A stretch of 64,000 nt of DNA, from NCBI GenBank assembly GCA_014376805.1, contig JACMQU010000003.1, forward strand, positions 1 through 64,000, read 5' to 3'. Shown here piece by piece: positions 1-8,493 of the stretch. The position numbers were made by a program, and so were the translations under genes. This DNA is from Bacteroidia bacterium (GTDB lineage Bacteria > Bacteroidota > Bacteroidia > UKL13-3). Under the pieces are notes generated by a model, which saw nothing but the letters and a program-made list of their open reading frames with translations, was not told the DNA's origin and ran no database searches. Positions within the stretch are counted from its first letter, which is position 1, and each line of letters begins with the position of its first letter.

Positions 1-217
1 CAGCGCCCATCTCTCACTTCTCAGCGCCCATCTCCCAGCGCTCATCTCCATCTCCCAGCGCCCATCTCCCAGCGCTCATCTCTCACTTCCCATCTCCCAG
101 CGCTCATCTCTCACTTCCCATCTCCCAGCGCTCATCTCCCAACCCCCAACCTCCCATCTCCCAACCTCCCAGCGCCCAACTCCCATCTCCCAGCGCCCAT
201 CGCTCATCTCCCATCTC
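1..217. repeat. G-rich/C-rich degenerate tandem array next to porX
   Basis: The first 217 bases consist of reshuffled copies of a 14-base unit close to CAGCGCYCATCTCC, alternating with CATCTCTCACTTC. A 28-base compound unit occurs twice in perfect tandem at about 73-128. Read on the minus strand, the section at about 129-205 is a series of GGG runs separated mostly by 4-5 bases, so it fits G-quadruplex patterns. It is far more GC-rich than the surrounding DNA and has no open reading frame. It continues past the left window edge, so its length is unknown. The porX stop codon lies in its last unit. Confidence 0.85.
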
Positions 218-1768
218 TCACTTAGATTCCAGCACAACAAAAGGCACTATCATTTCTTCCATACTTATGCCACCATGTTGAAATGAATTGGTGTACATAT
301 TTACATGATAATTATAATTATTAGGGTAAGCCATAAAATCTTCACCTGTTGCAAAAACGTAACTAGTGCTTATGTTTTGTTTTGGTAAAAATATATCAGC
401 AGGATTTTTAATGGCGAACAATTCTTTTTCGTTGTAGTTTAAATTTCGCCCTTGTTTGTAACGCAGGTTGGTACTGGTATTTCTGTCGCCAACAATTTTT
501 ACAGGATTGCTTACCCTAATGGAACCATGATCTGTAGTTAAAACGATACGCGCTTTTTTAGAGGCAATTTTTTTTATAGCTTCCAGTAGGGGAGAGTGCT
601 CAAACCAGCTTGCCGTAATACTCCGGTAAGCAGCTTCATCTTCAGCCAGTTCTTTCATCACATTCATTTCGGTTCGGGCATGGCTTAACATATCAACAAA
701 ATTGTAAACAATAACATTAAATGCATTGTGAAAAAGATTTGGAATCTGTTCTACTAAATTCTTACCTGCATAAAGGTTAGTGATTTTTGTGTAAGAGAAA
801 TTTTCTTTAAAGCCCAAACTTTGTAAATGGCGTCCCATCAGATCTTCTTCATGTATGTTCTTTCCTTCATCATCTTCTTCATTAACCCATAGGTTCGGAT
901 AAATTTTTTCAATCTCACTCGGCATCATACCGGCAAATAAACTGTTGCGTGCATAGTGCGTAGTAGTGGGTAAAATAGTCATGTAAACTTCATCCAGTAC
1001 TATATTAAAATATTCTGATAACTGGTTCTGAACAACCTTCCATTGATCGTATCTAAGGTTATCAATTAATAATAAAAAGGTAGGGACTTCATCTTTTAAA
1101 TAGGCAGGCAAATATTTGTTTAAAACGGTATGGCTCATTAAAGGAGTTTTTGCATTTGGCTTCTTTAAAAAGTTAACAAAATTGGCCTCAACAAATTTTG
1201 TCCAGCCATTATTGGCATCGCGTTTTTGCATGGCTAGTATTTCATCCATGCCTGTTTCGCCAGATTTAGCAAGTTCCAGTTCCCAGTAAACAAGTTTGCG
1301 ATACATTTGCACCCAGCCTTCAAAATCATTCACATCCATCATCTCCATGCTCAGTTGTCTGAACTCTTGCTGATAATTTTGTGCAGTTTTTTCTGTTACA
1401 AGTTGTTTGCCTTCAAGAATTCTTTTTAACGATAAAAGGATCTGGTTGCTATTAACCGGCTTTATCAAATAATCCGCTATCTGGTTGCCAATGGCATCCT
1501 CCATTATATGTTCCTCTTCACTCTTGGTAATCATTATTACCGGCACATCCGGTTGCATTGCTTTTATCTGCGAAAGCGTTTCAATTCCGCTTATCCCCGG
1601 CATGTTTTCATCTAAAAAAATTACATCGTATTTTTTGGCTTTTACCTGTTCTATGGCATCAATACCATTTGTTACTTTATCTACCTGATAACCTTTATTG
1701 GTAAGGAATAAAATATGCGGCTTTAATAAATCAATTTCATCATCGGCCCACAATATGTTTGCGTTCAT
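218..1768 (-). CDS. porX: PorX-type response regulator with PglZ phosphatase domain
   Basis: A 516-residue two-domain protein. Residues 1-120 form a CheY-like receiver with acidic pair D9/D10, phospho-acceptor D53 in FLDENMPG, T81 and K103. From about residue 150 to the end is a PglZ/alkaline-phosphatase-superfamily domain with the metal and nucleophile motifs LLLIDNLRYD, ILPTTTHYARN, TTDHG and FQHGGIS. Architecture and length match PorX, the regulator of type IX secretion in Porphyromonas and Flavobacterium, which acts with the kinase PorY and the sigma factor SigP and hydrolyses nucleotide-type phosphoesters. It stands alone; no kinase gene is adjacent. The last lysine and the TGA stop fall inside the repeat array downstream. 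The ATG start is well placed ahead of the receiver domain. Confidence 0.95.
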   Translation of the reverse strand: MNANILWADDEIDLLKPHILFLTNKGYQVDKVTNGIDAIEQVKAKKYDVIFLDENMPGISGIETLSQIKAMQPDVPVIMITKSEEEHIMEDAIGNQIADYLIKPVNSNQILLSLKRILEGKQLVTEKTAQNYQQEFRQLSMEMMDVNDFEGWVQMYRKLVYWELELAKSGETGMDEILAMQKRDANNGWTKFVEANFVNFLKKPNAKTPLMSHTVLNKYLPAYLKDEVPTFLLLIDNLRYDQWKVVQNQLSEYFNIVLDEVYMTILPTTTHYARNSLFAGMMPSEIEKIYPNLWVNEEDDEGKNIHEEDLMGRHLQSLGFKENFSYTKITNLYAGKNLVEQIPNLFHNAFNVIVYNFVDMLSHARTEMNVMKELAEDEAAYRSITASWFEHSPLLEAIKKIASKKARIVLTTDHGSIRVSNPVKIVGDRNTSTNLRYKQGRNLNYNEKELFAIKNPADIFLPKQNISTSYVFATGEDFMAYPNNYNYHVNMYTNSFQHGGISMEEMIVPFVVLESK

Positions 1769-1889
1769 CTAATATTAATTATGTTTTTTAAGAAATGGCA
1801 AAATAAGTAAATATAAGTTAAAGTTGAAGTATTCATTATGCATCCTTTTCTTAAAGCTTCTGTTGCATACCTTCGTACTTTCATTTTAG

Positions 1890-1922
1890 CAAAGTTATGT
1901 TGAACCTAATTCCGGTTATCAA
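1890..1922 (-). promoter_or_regulatory. Candidate Bacteroidota promoter for porX
   Basis: On the minus strand a perfect -7 box TAACTTTG (1897-1890) is preceded by TTG (1922-1920) with a 22-base spacer, matching the TTG-N17-23-TAnnTTTG consensus. It would give porX a leader of roughly 115 bases. Pattern match only. Confidence 0.45.
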
Positions 1923-1972
1923 TAAAATTAGTGTCAAAATAAACGGCAACTCATAACTATGCTGGCAAACCT

Positions 1973-1980
1973 TATCTTTG
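1973..1980 (+). promoter_or_regulatory. Candidate -7 box for the HD phosphohydrolase operon
   Basis: TATCTTTG is an exact TAnnTTTG match, 24 bases before the TTG start of the next gene. No good TTG -33 element is seen at the usual distance, so this is a partial promoter call. It would drive the HD gene and lpxD, which lie 9 bases apart. Confidence 0.45.
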
Positions 1981-2004
1981 CTCTTTAACGCTTAAATTTA
2001 CTTT

Positions 2005-3273
2005 TTGATTGTGCCGCTTAATAAACTAAAAAATTTTAATGACCCTGTTTATGGGTTTATAAGTATTTCCTGCAGCCTGGTATATGATATTATTGCCCAT
2101 CCCTATTTTCAGCGCCTTCGTCGTATCAGTCAATTGGGTTTATCTAATTACGTTTATCCTGGTGCTCAGCATACCCGTTTTCAACACATGATAGGGGCTA
2201 TGAGCCTTATGCAGCAAGCTATTGAAACACTTGAACAAAAAGGTATAAGTATTACCACACCTGAAAAAGAAGCAGTGTTGGCTGCTATCCTGTTGCATGA
2301 TATTGGTCATGGCCCATTTTCACATACACTCGAAAATATTTTAATTAAAAATCTGGAGCACGAAAAAATCTCATTGGCATTAATGCACCTGATGAACCAG
2401 GATCTGGACGGACGTTTGGATTTATGTATTGAAATATTTACCAACCGGTATCGTAAAAGTTTTCTTCATCAGTTAGTAAGCAGCCAGTTAGATATGGATA
2501 GACTCGATTACCTGAGACGGGATAGTTTTTACAGCGGTGTACAAGAAGGGGTTGTAGGGCAAGACAGAATTATAAAAATGCTTAATGTACATGAGGATGA
2601 ACTCGTGGTTGATGAAAAAGGAATCTATAGTATAGAAAAATTTCTGATTGCGCGCCGTTTAATGTATTGGCAGGTTTACCTGCATAAAACGGTGGTAGCA
2701 GCAGAAAGCATACTTATAAAAGCTGTGGAAAGGGCTTATGAACTTTCTGCAAAAGGAGAACAATTATTTGCTACCCCTGCCTTTTCTTATTTTTTAACGC
2801 AACAGCCAACTGCTGCTAATTTTTTTTTAACACCTACTGGTTCAACTAATGCACCGGCGGGTATAAATGCATATACCCAGCTTGACGATAACGATGTAAT
2901 GGCTTCTGTTAAGGTTTGGTGCCACCATCCCGATAAAATTTTAAGCGACTTGTGTCTGATGATTCGCGATAGACTTTTGCCAAAAATTGAGTTTTCCAAT
3001 GTGCCTTTTGAAGAAAGTAAAATAAAGGCCTTACAAGCTAAGGTTGCCCTTAGCAAAAATATTCCTCTTGCCAGTACTTCATATTACGTGTACACCGATT
3101 CTATAAGAAACAGAGCCTATAACCTCGATAGCTTAAACATAAAGATCTTATATAAAAACGGCGAACTAATTGATATTACCAGAGCATCTGATCAATACAA
3201 TATAGAAGCTTTAGCTAAACCGGTTACCAAGTATTTTCTGTGTTACCCTAAAAATGTTATTTTTACCCATTAA
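2005..3273 (+). CDS. HD superfamily phosphohydrolase
   Basis: A 422-residue HD-domain protein of the dGTPase-like/YwfO group found throughout Bacteroidota. Residues 15-65 carry the family signature NDPVYGFI...HPYFQRLRRI..LG...YPGAQHTRFQH. The metal-binding HD pair is H98-D99 in LLHDIGHGPFSH, and a later conserved block reads QLDMDRLDYLRRD. It probably removes phosphate from a nucleotide; the substrate cannot be read from sequence. The start is TTG, two codons before an in-frame GTG; no ATG fits before the conserved NDPVYGF block. It lies 9 bases upstream of lpxD, so the two are probably co-transcribed. Confidence 0.85.
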   Translation: MIVPLNKLKNFNDPVYGFISISCSLVYDIIAHPYFQRLRRISQLGLSNYVYPGAQHTRFQHMIGAMSLMQQAIETLEQKGISITTPEKEAVLAAILLHDIGHGPFSHTLENILIKNLEHEKISLALMHLMNQDLDGRLDLCIEIFTNRYRKSFLHQLVSSQLDMDRLDYLRRDSFYSGVQEGVVGQDRIIKMLNVHEDELVVDEKGIYSIEKFLIARRLMYWQVYLHKTVVAAESILIKAVERAYELSAKGEQLFATPAFSYFLTQQPTAANFFLTPTGSTNAPAGINAYTQLDDNDVMASVKVWCHHPDKILSDLCLMIRDRLLPKIEFSNVPFEESKIKALQAKVALSKNIPLASTSYYVYTDSIRNRAYNLDSLNIKILYKNGELIDITRASDQYNIEALAKPVTKYFLCYPKNVIFTH

Positions 3274-3282
3274 TTAAATTCT

Positions 3283-4320
3283 ATGCAAATAAGTGCAGGC
3301 GATCTATCTGTAATGTTAAACGGAACCGTAGAGGGTGATACTGCTGTTTTGGTGAATACTGTAGCAAAAATTGAAGAAGGCAAAGCAGGTGCCTTATCTT
3401 TTCTTGCCAATACAAAATATGAAGAATATGTATATACCACTTTATCAAGTGTGGTGCTGGTAAACCGAACTTTTATTCCGGCTAAAAAAATTAATGCCAC
3501 GCTTATAAGAGTAGATGATGCCTATGTTTCTTTTACTTTTATCCTCGAAAAATTCAGCAATCCCTTGGCTATCTCTGAAGGCATAGAATCTAATGTTTTT
3601 ATTGATCCAACTGCCTTATTAGGGGCAGATGTTTATCTTGGTTTTGCATCGTATGTTTCTAAAAATGCAAGCATTGGAGATCATTCTAAAATTTATCCCC
3701 AGGTTTTTATTGGCCAACAGGCAAAGATTGGCAAAAACTGTATCATTTACCCGGGCGTTAAAATTTATCACGATTGCATTATTGGAGATAATTGTATCAT
3801 TCATGCTGGTGCAGTTATTGGATCAGATGGTTTTGGTTTTGCCCCACTGCCCGATCGGTCGTATAAAAAAATACCCCAAACAGGTAATGTAATTGTGGAA
3901 AACAATGTAGAAATAGGGGCCAATACAACGATAGACAGAGCCACAATGGGTTCAACTATAATAAGAAACGGTACAAAAATAGACAACCTGGTACAAATAG
4001 CGCATAATACAGATATTGGTGAACATTGCATTTTAGCGGGGCAGGTTGGCATTGCGGGCAGCACCAAACTTGGCAAATATTCTGTATTAGGCGGGCAGGT
4101 AGCTATTTCCGGTCATCTGGTTATTGCAGAAGGAAGTCAGTTTGGAGGGCAGAGTGGTGCTTTAGCCAGTATAACGGAACCCAATAAGAAATGGTTTGGT
4201 TCACCCGCTATCGAACTGCGCAATTCATTAAAAATGATTACTGTGCAAAGACGCCTGCCAGAACTATTAAGCAGAATAGAAGCATTGGAAAAAGAACTAC
4301 TTACAATTAAAAAACAATGA
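3283..4320 (+). CDS. lpxD: UDP-3-O-acylglucosamine N-acyltransferase LpxD
   Basis: 345 residues, normal for LpxD. The N-terminal uridine-binding domain (1-100) is followed by a left-handed beta-helix of hexapeptide repeats (about 105-320) and a C-terminal helix. The catalytic histidine is H241 in [15 protein letters not shown]. The enzyme adds the second 3-hydroxyacyl chain, from acyl-ACP, to UDP-3-acyl-glucosamine in lipid A synthesis in the cytoplasm. It follows the HD gene by 9 bases and precedes lpxC-fabZ and lpxA, the usual Bacteroidota order. A terminator-like hairpin separates it from lpxC. Confidence 0.97.
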   Translation: MQISAGDLSVMLNGTVEGDTAVLVNTVAKIEEGKAGALSFLANTKYEEYVYTTLSSVVLVNRTFIPAKKINATLIRVDDAYVSFTFILEKFSNPLAISEGIESNVFIDPTALLGADVYLGFASYVSKNASIGDHSKIYPQVFIGQQAKIGKNCIIYPGVKIYHDCIIGDNCIIHAGAVIGSDGFGFAPLPDRSYKKIPQTGNVIVENNVEIGANTTIDRATMGSTIIRNGTKIDNLVQIAHNTDIGEHCILAGQVGIAGSTKLGKYSVLGGQVAISGHLVIAEGSQFGGQSGALASITEPNKKWFGSPAIELRNSLKMITVQRRLPELLSRIEALEKELLTIKKQ

Positions 4321-4330
4321 AAATTAAAAT

Positions 4331-4366
4331 AAAAAGTGGGCAATTTGCCTGCTTTTTGTTTTTTTG
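4331..4366 (+). terminator. Terminator-like hairpin between lpxD and lpxC-fabZ
   Basis: The arms AAAAAGTGGGC and GCCTGCTTTTT pair around AATTT; the two mismatches become G-U pairs in RNA. The 3' arm runs into a T-rich tract (TTTTTGTTTTTTTG). This is a good intrinsic terminator or attenuator shape, 11 bases after the lpxD stop. Confidence 0.6.
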
Positions 4367-4373
4367 TACTATA

Positions 4374-4401
4374 TTTATGAAGCAGAATTTATGAAGCAGA
4401 C
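4374..4401 (+). repeat. 14-base tandem duplication across the lpxC start
   Basis: TTTATGAAGCAGAA (4374-4387) is followed at once by TTTATGAAGCAGAC, so the start region of lpxC is present twice. The first ATG (4377) opens a 5-codon frame, MKQNL, whose TGA overlaps the real lpxC ATG at 4391 in an ATGA arrangement. Confidence 0.8.
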
Positions 4402-5776
4402 TACGATAAAAAAAGCAGTAAGTGTTGAAGGTGTTGGCTTACATACCGGGCAAATTGTTAACATGACTTTTATGCCTGCAAAGGAGCATTATGGCATTAA
4501 ATTTCAACGTGTTGATTTGCCAAATCAACCTTTAATAGATGCCGATGTTGACAATGTGGTAGATACTTCCAGGGGTACTACTTTAGAACAGAATGGTGCC
4601 AGAGTTGCTACTGTTGAACATGTAATGGCTTCTTTAGCCGGACTTGAAATAGACAATTGTCTGGTGCAGATTAATGGGGGAGAGACACCCATTATGGATG
4701 GTAGTTCAAGCTTTTTTCTGAAGGCTTTAAAAGGAATAGGCATCCAGGAACTTGAAGCAGAACGAGAATATTTTACAGTACCGCAGAATATTTATTATAC
4801 AGAGGCTGACCGCAATGTTGAAATGATTGCTATGCCTCTTGATGATTACAGGCTAACGGTTATGGTTGATTATAATTCACCTGTGCTTGGCAGCCAGCAT
4901 GCCTCTATTACAAGTCTGAAAGAGTTTGAAAAAGATATTGCCTCATGCCGTACTTTTTGTTTTTTGCATGAACTCGAATTACTTTATAACAATGGATTAA
5001 TCAGAGGTGGTGATTTAAATAATGCCATAGTAATTGTTGATCGTGTAATTGAAGATGATGAGCTTGAGCATCTGGCAAAAATGTTTAATAAGCCAAAAGT
5101 GGAAGTGAAGAAGGAAGGCATTTTAAATAATGTTGATCTCCGTTTTCACAACGAACCTGCACGTCATAAATTACTTGATCTGATAGGTGATCTTGCTTTA
5201 ATTGGAACCCCCATTAAAGCTCAAATAATGGCTGCAAGGCCTGGCCATGCTGCTAATGTGGCATTCGGGAAAAAGATAAAAGCACTTATAAAAAAAACAA
5301 GAAGTTCCATCAGAGTGCCAAAATATGATCCTAACAAACCACCCCTGTATACGGCCGATGCTATTGAACGAATGCTGCCTCACCGCTTTCCTTTTTTACT
5401 GGTTGATAAAATTTTAGAAGTTGGACAGAACCACATTATAGCCGTTAAAAATGTATCGTTTAATGAACCTTTTTTTCAGGGGCATTTTCCCGGTAATCCA
5501 GTAATGCCCGGGGTACTTATTATTGAGGCCATGGCTCAATCGGGAGGTGTGCTTATATTATCTAAAGTAGAAGATCCCCAGAATTATAATACCTACTTTA
5601 TGAAAATTGATAATGCCAAGTTTAAAGACAAAGTTATTCCCGGAGACACACTTGTATTCCGCCTTGAACTTATTGGTCCGATAAGGAGGGGCATATGTGT
5701 TATGAAAGGGAGTGCATTTGTAGGCGACCGGTTGGTATGTGAAGCAGAATTAATGGCACAGGTTGTCAAAAAATAA
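4391..5776 (+). CDS. lpxC: LpxC deacetylase - FabZ dehydratase fusion
   Basis: A 461-residue bifunctional protein. Residues 1-305 are the zinc enzyme UDP-3-O-acyl-GlcNAc deacetylase, the committed step of lipid A synthesis: H77 in TVEHVMASLAG, H259 and D263 in RHKLLDLIGDL, H286 in PGHAANV. Residues 320-461 are 3-hydroxyacyl-ACP dehydratase FabZ: PHRFPFLLVD, catalytic H365 in QGHFPGNPVMPG and E379. This fusion is normal in Bacteroidota and joins lipid A to fatty acid synthesis. I start at the ATG at 4391 because MKQTTIKKAVSVEGVGLHTG is the usual LpxC N-terminus; the open frame reaches back to a TTG at 4364 through a sequence that is not conserved. lpxA follows after 61 bases. Confidence 0.97.
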   Translation: MKQTTIKKAVSVEGVGLHTGQIVNMTFMPAKEHYGIKFQRVDLPNQPLIDADVDNVVDTSRGTTLEQNGARVATVEHVMASLAGLEIDNCLVQINGGETPIMDGSSSFFLKALKGIGIQELEAEREYFTVPQNIYYTEADRNVEMIAMPLDDYRLTVMVDYNSPVLGSQHASITSLKEFEKDIASCRTFCFLHELELLYNNGLIRGGDLNNAIVIVDRVIEDDELEHLAKMFNKPKVEVKKEGILNNVDLRFHNEPARHKLLDLIGDLALIGTPIKAQIMAARPGHAANVAFGKKIKALIKKTRSSIRVPKYDPNKPPLYTADAIERMLPHRFPFLLVDKILEVGQNHIIAVKNVSFNEPFFQGHFPGNPVMPGVLIIEAMAQSGGVLILSKVEDPQNYNTYFMKIDNAKFKDKVIPGDTLVFRLELIGPIRRGICVMKGSAFVGDRLVCEAELMAQVVKK

Positions 5777-5837
5777 TTAAATTACCTGTTACAGTTGCTC
5801 CTAACAAAATGCTGCTGCAACAATCAAAAAATATTTT

Positions 5838-6620
5838 ATGATCCAAAGTTTATCTTATATAGACCCTCTGGCTAGATTAGCCGCTAATGTAGTTGTTGAT
5901 CCTTTTACCGTTATTCATAAAGATGTGGAAATTGGAGAAGGTACTTGGATAGGTTCCAATGTAACCATTTATCCCGGAGCCCACATTGGTAAAAACTGCC
6001 GCATTTTTCCGGGAACAGTAATCTCTGCTATACCACAGGATTTAAAATTTGATGGAGAGGAAACCCTTGTTATTATCGGAGACAATACAACCATTAGAGA
6101 ATGTGTTACCATAAACCGTGGTACTAAAGATAAATTTAAAACACAGGTAGGAACTAATTGTCTGATTATGGCTTATACACATCTTGCCCATGATTGTATT
6201 ATAGGTAATCATGTAATTATAGCTAATGGCGTTCAGGCTGCCGGCCATGTAACCATTCAGGACGGTGCAAGAATTGGTGGGTTATCTGCTATCCACCAGT
6301 TTGCTCTTGTTGGTCGCAATGTTATGATTGAGGGTGGAAGTATGGTAAGTAAAGATGTTCCACCTTTTGTAAAAGCAGGTCGATATCCTTTAATGTATGA
6401 AGGTGTTAATTCAATTGGATTAAGGCGGAATGGGTTCAGCAATGAAAAAATAAACGAGATACAGGATATTTACAGGGTGCTTTTTGTACATAACCGTAAC
6501 CTGAGTATTGCCCTGGATAAAGTGGAATCTGAAATGCCTGCTACGCCTGAACGTGATGAGATTCTATCTTTTATCCGTAACTCTGATCGTGGCGTAATAA
6601 AAGGTTTTAATGGAAAATAA
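5838..6620 (+). CDS. lpxA: UDP-N-acetylglucosamine O-acyltransferase LpxA
   Basis: 260 residues of hexapeptide-repeat beta-helix with the LpxA C-terminal helical part. The catalytic base is H118 in THLAHDCIIGN, and the acyl-chain region AGHVTI..GARIGGLSAIHQF is present. It adds the first 3-hydroxyacyl chain to UDP-GlcNAc and is the first enzyme of the lipid A pathway. It lies at the end of the lpxD-lpxC/fabZ-lpxA series and is followed after 71 bases by an ABC ATPase on the same strand. Confidence 0.97.
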   Translation: MIQSLSYIDPLARLAANVVVDPFTVIHKDVEIGEGTWIGSNVTIYPGAHIGKNCRIFPGTVISAIPQDLKFDGEETLVIIGDNTTIRECVTINRGTKDKFKTQVGTNCLIMAYTHLAHDCIIGNHVIIANGVQAAGHVTIQDGARIGGLSAIHQFALVGRNVMIEGGSMVSKDVPPFVKAGRYPLMYEGVNSIGLRRNGFSNEKINEIQDIYRVLFVHNRNLSIALDKVESEMPATPERDEILSFIRNSDRGVIKGFNGK

Positions 6621-6691
6621 AATGACTGTCTTAGCTTGGAAGTACCGTAAGTAGAATTCTGTTATGAAAGTTAAAATGAGCAACCGGAAAT

Positions 6692-7312
6692 TTGAAAATT
6701 ACACTTACTGATATTGGTAAACGATTTAACAGACAATGGATCTTTAAAGGGATTAGTTTTGTTTTTGAGTCATCCCGTTCTTATGCTTTAACAGGAAATA
6801 ACGGAAGTGGTAAATCAACGTTACTTCAGCTCATTTTTAATTTTCAAACAATAAGCAAAGGAGAAATTATATATAGCCTGAACCAAAAGATTTTGAGTGA
6901 TGATGAACTGATCCATAACATTATTTATGCAGCCCCTTATCTGGAATTGATCGAAGAGTTTACACTTACCGAAATGCTAAATTTTCACTTTGGCTTTTTC
7001 GCTACACAAACCGGTATAAAAATAAGTGAGATAATTGAAGAGTGCGGATTGGCAGGAAATGAACATAAACATATCAGATATTTTTCTTCTGGGATGAAGC
7101 AACGATTAAAACTAGTGCTGGCAATATTTTCAGATACACCCTTACTTTTACTGGATGAACCGTGTTCAAATTTAGATGAAAATGGAATAAAATGGTATCG
7201 CGAAAAAATGAATAAACAACTTGGTAACCGCACTATTATAATAGCTAGTAATCAGCGTTTCGAACATGATTTTTGTGATCAGGAATTAAATGTTAGCCAC
7301 TTTAAGCCTTAG
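6692..7312 (+). CDS. ABC transporter ATP-binding protein
   Basis: A 206-residue single ATPase domain: Walker A at 35-43 (GNNGSGKST), signature SSGMKQRLKL, Walker B with catalytic acid PLLLLDEPCSNLD, and a late switch region. No membrane partner is adjacent, so the substrate is unknown. Position between lpxA and lpxB suggests an envelope role, but that rests on context only. The start is TTG; the nearest ATGs (6664, 6676) are in another frame and stop early. The gene ends 11 bases inside the convergent lpxB gene. Confidence 0.85.
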   Translation: MKITLTDIGKRFNRQWIFKGISFVFESSRSYALTGNNGSGKSTLLQLIFNFQTISKGEIIYSLNQKILSDDELIHNIIYAAPYLELIEEFTLTEMLNFHFGFFATQTGIKISEIIEECGLAGNEHKHIRYFSSGMKQRLKLVLAIFSDTPLLLLDEPCSNLDENGIKWYREKMNKQLGNRTIIIASNQRFEHDFCDQELNVSHFKP

Positions 7313-8408
7313 CCAGATCTGTAATTATAACAGCTGCATTGATACTCGCATTTTCAGAACCCAACAATTTGTTTAATGCATCATAATCGTGTAGGAGTTG
7401 AATATGTCTGCTACCACCCGGTAAGATTGCTTTTAATTCAGTCAGCACATTATCCTCGGTAAAATCATCTTGTATCAGTTCTTTTATGGCAGGCTTATTC
7501 AATATCAGATTTACCAGTGATATATACTGTATTTTTACAAACCAGATCGCTAGCTGATAAGAGAGTTTGTTGGCTGCGTAACAACATACCTGAGGCACAT
7601 TAAATAATGCTGCTTCCAGAGATGCAGTGCCACTGCAAACAATAGCAGCGTTGGCAAAACTTAACAAATTATAAGTCTGGTCAAATACAATTTTAACCTG
7701 ATTGTTAAGATACGGCTGATAAAATGAAACGTCTATGGAAGGTGCCCCTGCAATTACAAATTTATATTGAGGATAGTGTTTGGCCAACTTAACCATTACC
7801 GGTAAAATACGCTTAATTTCCTGTTTGCGGCTTCCGGGTAATAGGGCAATAATGTTATTGTTTCCTAAACCGTTTACCGTAGTAAAATCAGAAGTAGACT
7901 TGAAGTTTTTTATAAGAGATGTTAAGGGGTTACCCACATAAGTCGACTTTACTTTCCACTTCTTAAAATAAGCCGGTTCAAAAGGGAATATAAGCAGCAG
8001 ATGATCAATATATTTCTCTAATTTTTTACCTCTCTTTTCGTTCCATGCCCATATTTTAGGCGCTATAAAATAAGCGGTTTTAAAGTTGTTTTCTTTGGCA
8101 AAGCCAGCTATCCGTAAATTAAATCCAGGATAATCAATCAGTACAACTATATCAGGATTAAACGCCAGAATTTGCTCCTTACAAAGAGTCAGGTTTTTTG
8201 ATATAGTTCTTAATTTTAGTACTACTTCTACAAACCCCATAATGTTGATGTTTTTATAATGTTGTAGTAAACCTGGGGATTTTTGTAGCATTAATTCCCC
8301 ACCCCAGTAATTAAAAACTGCGTTAGAATCAAGGTGTTTTATACCTCCCATAAGGCTTGCCCCTAGTAAATCACCACTGGCCTCACCAGCTATTAAAAAA
8401 TATTTCAT
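7302..8408 (-). CDS. lpxB: Lipid A disaccharide synthase LpxB
   Basis: 368 residues, a GT19-family glycosyltransferase that joins UDP-diacylglucosamine and lipid X to make the lipid A disaccharide at the inner membrane. Landmarks are the N-terminal MKYFLIAGEASGD, YFIAPKIWAWNEKRGK, LLPGSRKQEI and SGTASLEAAL. The ATG at 8408 begins this conserved N-terminus; a longer frame from a GTG at 8447 adds 13 unrelated residues and runs into the divergent intergenic region. It is the only lpx gene here on the minus strand and overlaps the ABC gene tail to tail by 11 bases. Confidence 0.95.
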   Translation of the reverse strand: MKYFLIAGEASGDLLGASLMGGIKHLDSNAVFNYWGGELMLQKSPGLLQHYKNINIMGFVEVVLKLRTISKNLTLCKEQILAFNPDIVVLIDYPGFNLRIAGFAKENNFKTAYFIAPKIWAWNEKRGKKLEKYIDHLLLIFPFEPAYFKKWKVKSTYVGNPLTSLIKNFKSTSDFTTVNGLGNNNIIALLPGSRKQEIKRILPVMVKLAKHYPQYKFVIAGAPSIDVSFYQPYLNNQVKIVFDQTYNLLSFANAAIVCSGTASLEAALFNVPQVCCYAANKLSYQLAIWFVKIQYISLVNLILNKPAIKELIQDDFTEDNVLTELKAILPGGSRHIQLLHDYDALNKLLGSENASINAAVIITDLAKA

Positions 8409-8438
8409 CGGATACAAATAAAGTTCAATGGTACAAAT

Positions 8439-8472
8439 TTTGCACACTATGAAATTTAAAATCGTAATTTAG
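8439..8472 (+). promoter_or_regulatory. Candidate promoter for the coiled-coil gene
   Basis: TTTG (8439-8442), a 22-base spacer and TAATTTAG (8465-8472), seven of eight matches to TAnnTTTG, ending 21 bases before the ATG at 8494. It lies in the gap divergent from lpxB. Confidence 0.35.
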
Positions 8473-8493
8473 CAGTTAAATCTAAACAAATTT

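Noticed and set aside
1-217. CRISPR array
   Set aside because: Units are short and reshuffled without unique spacers of constant length, and no cas gene is nearby.
4364-4390. Extension of LpxC to a TTG at 4364
   Set aside because: The added residues are not part of the LpxC pattern and run through the T tract of the terminator-like hairpin.
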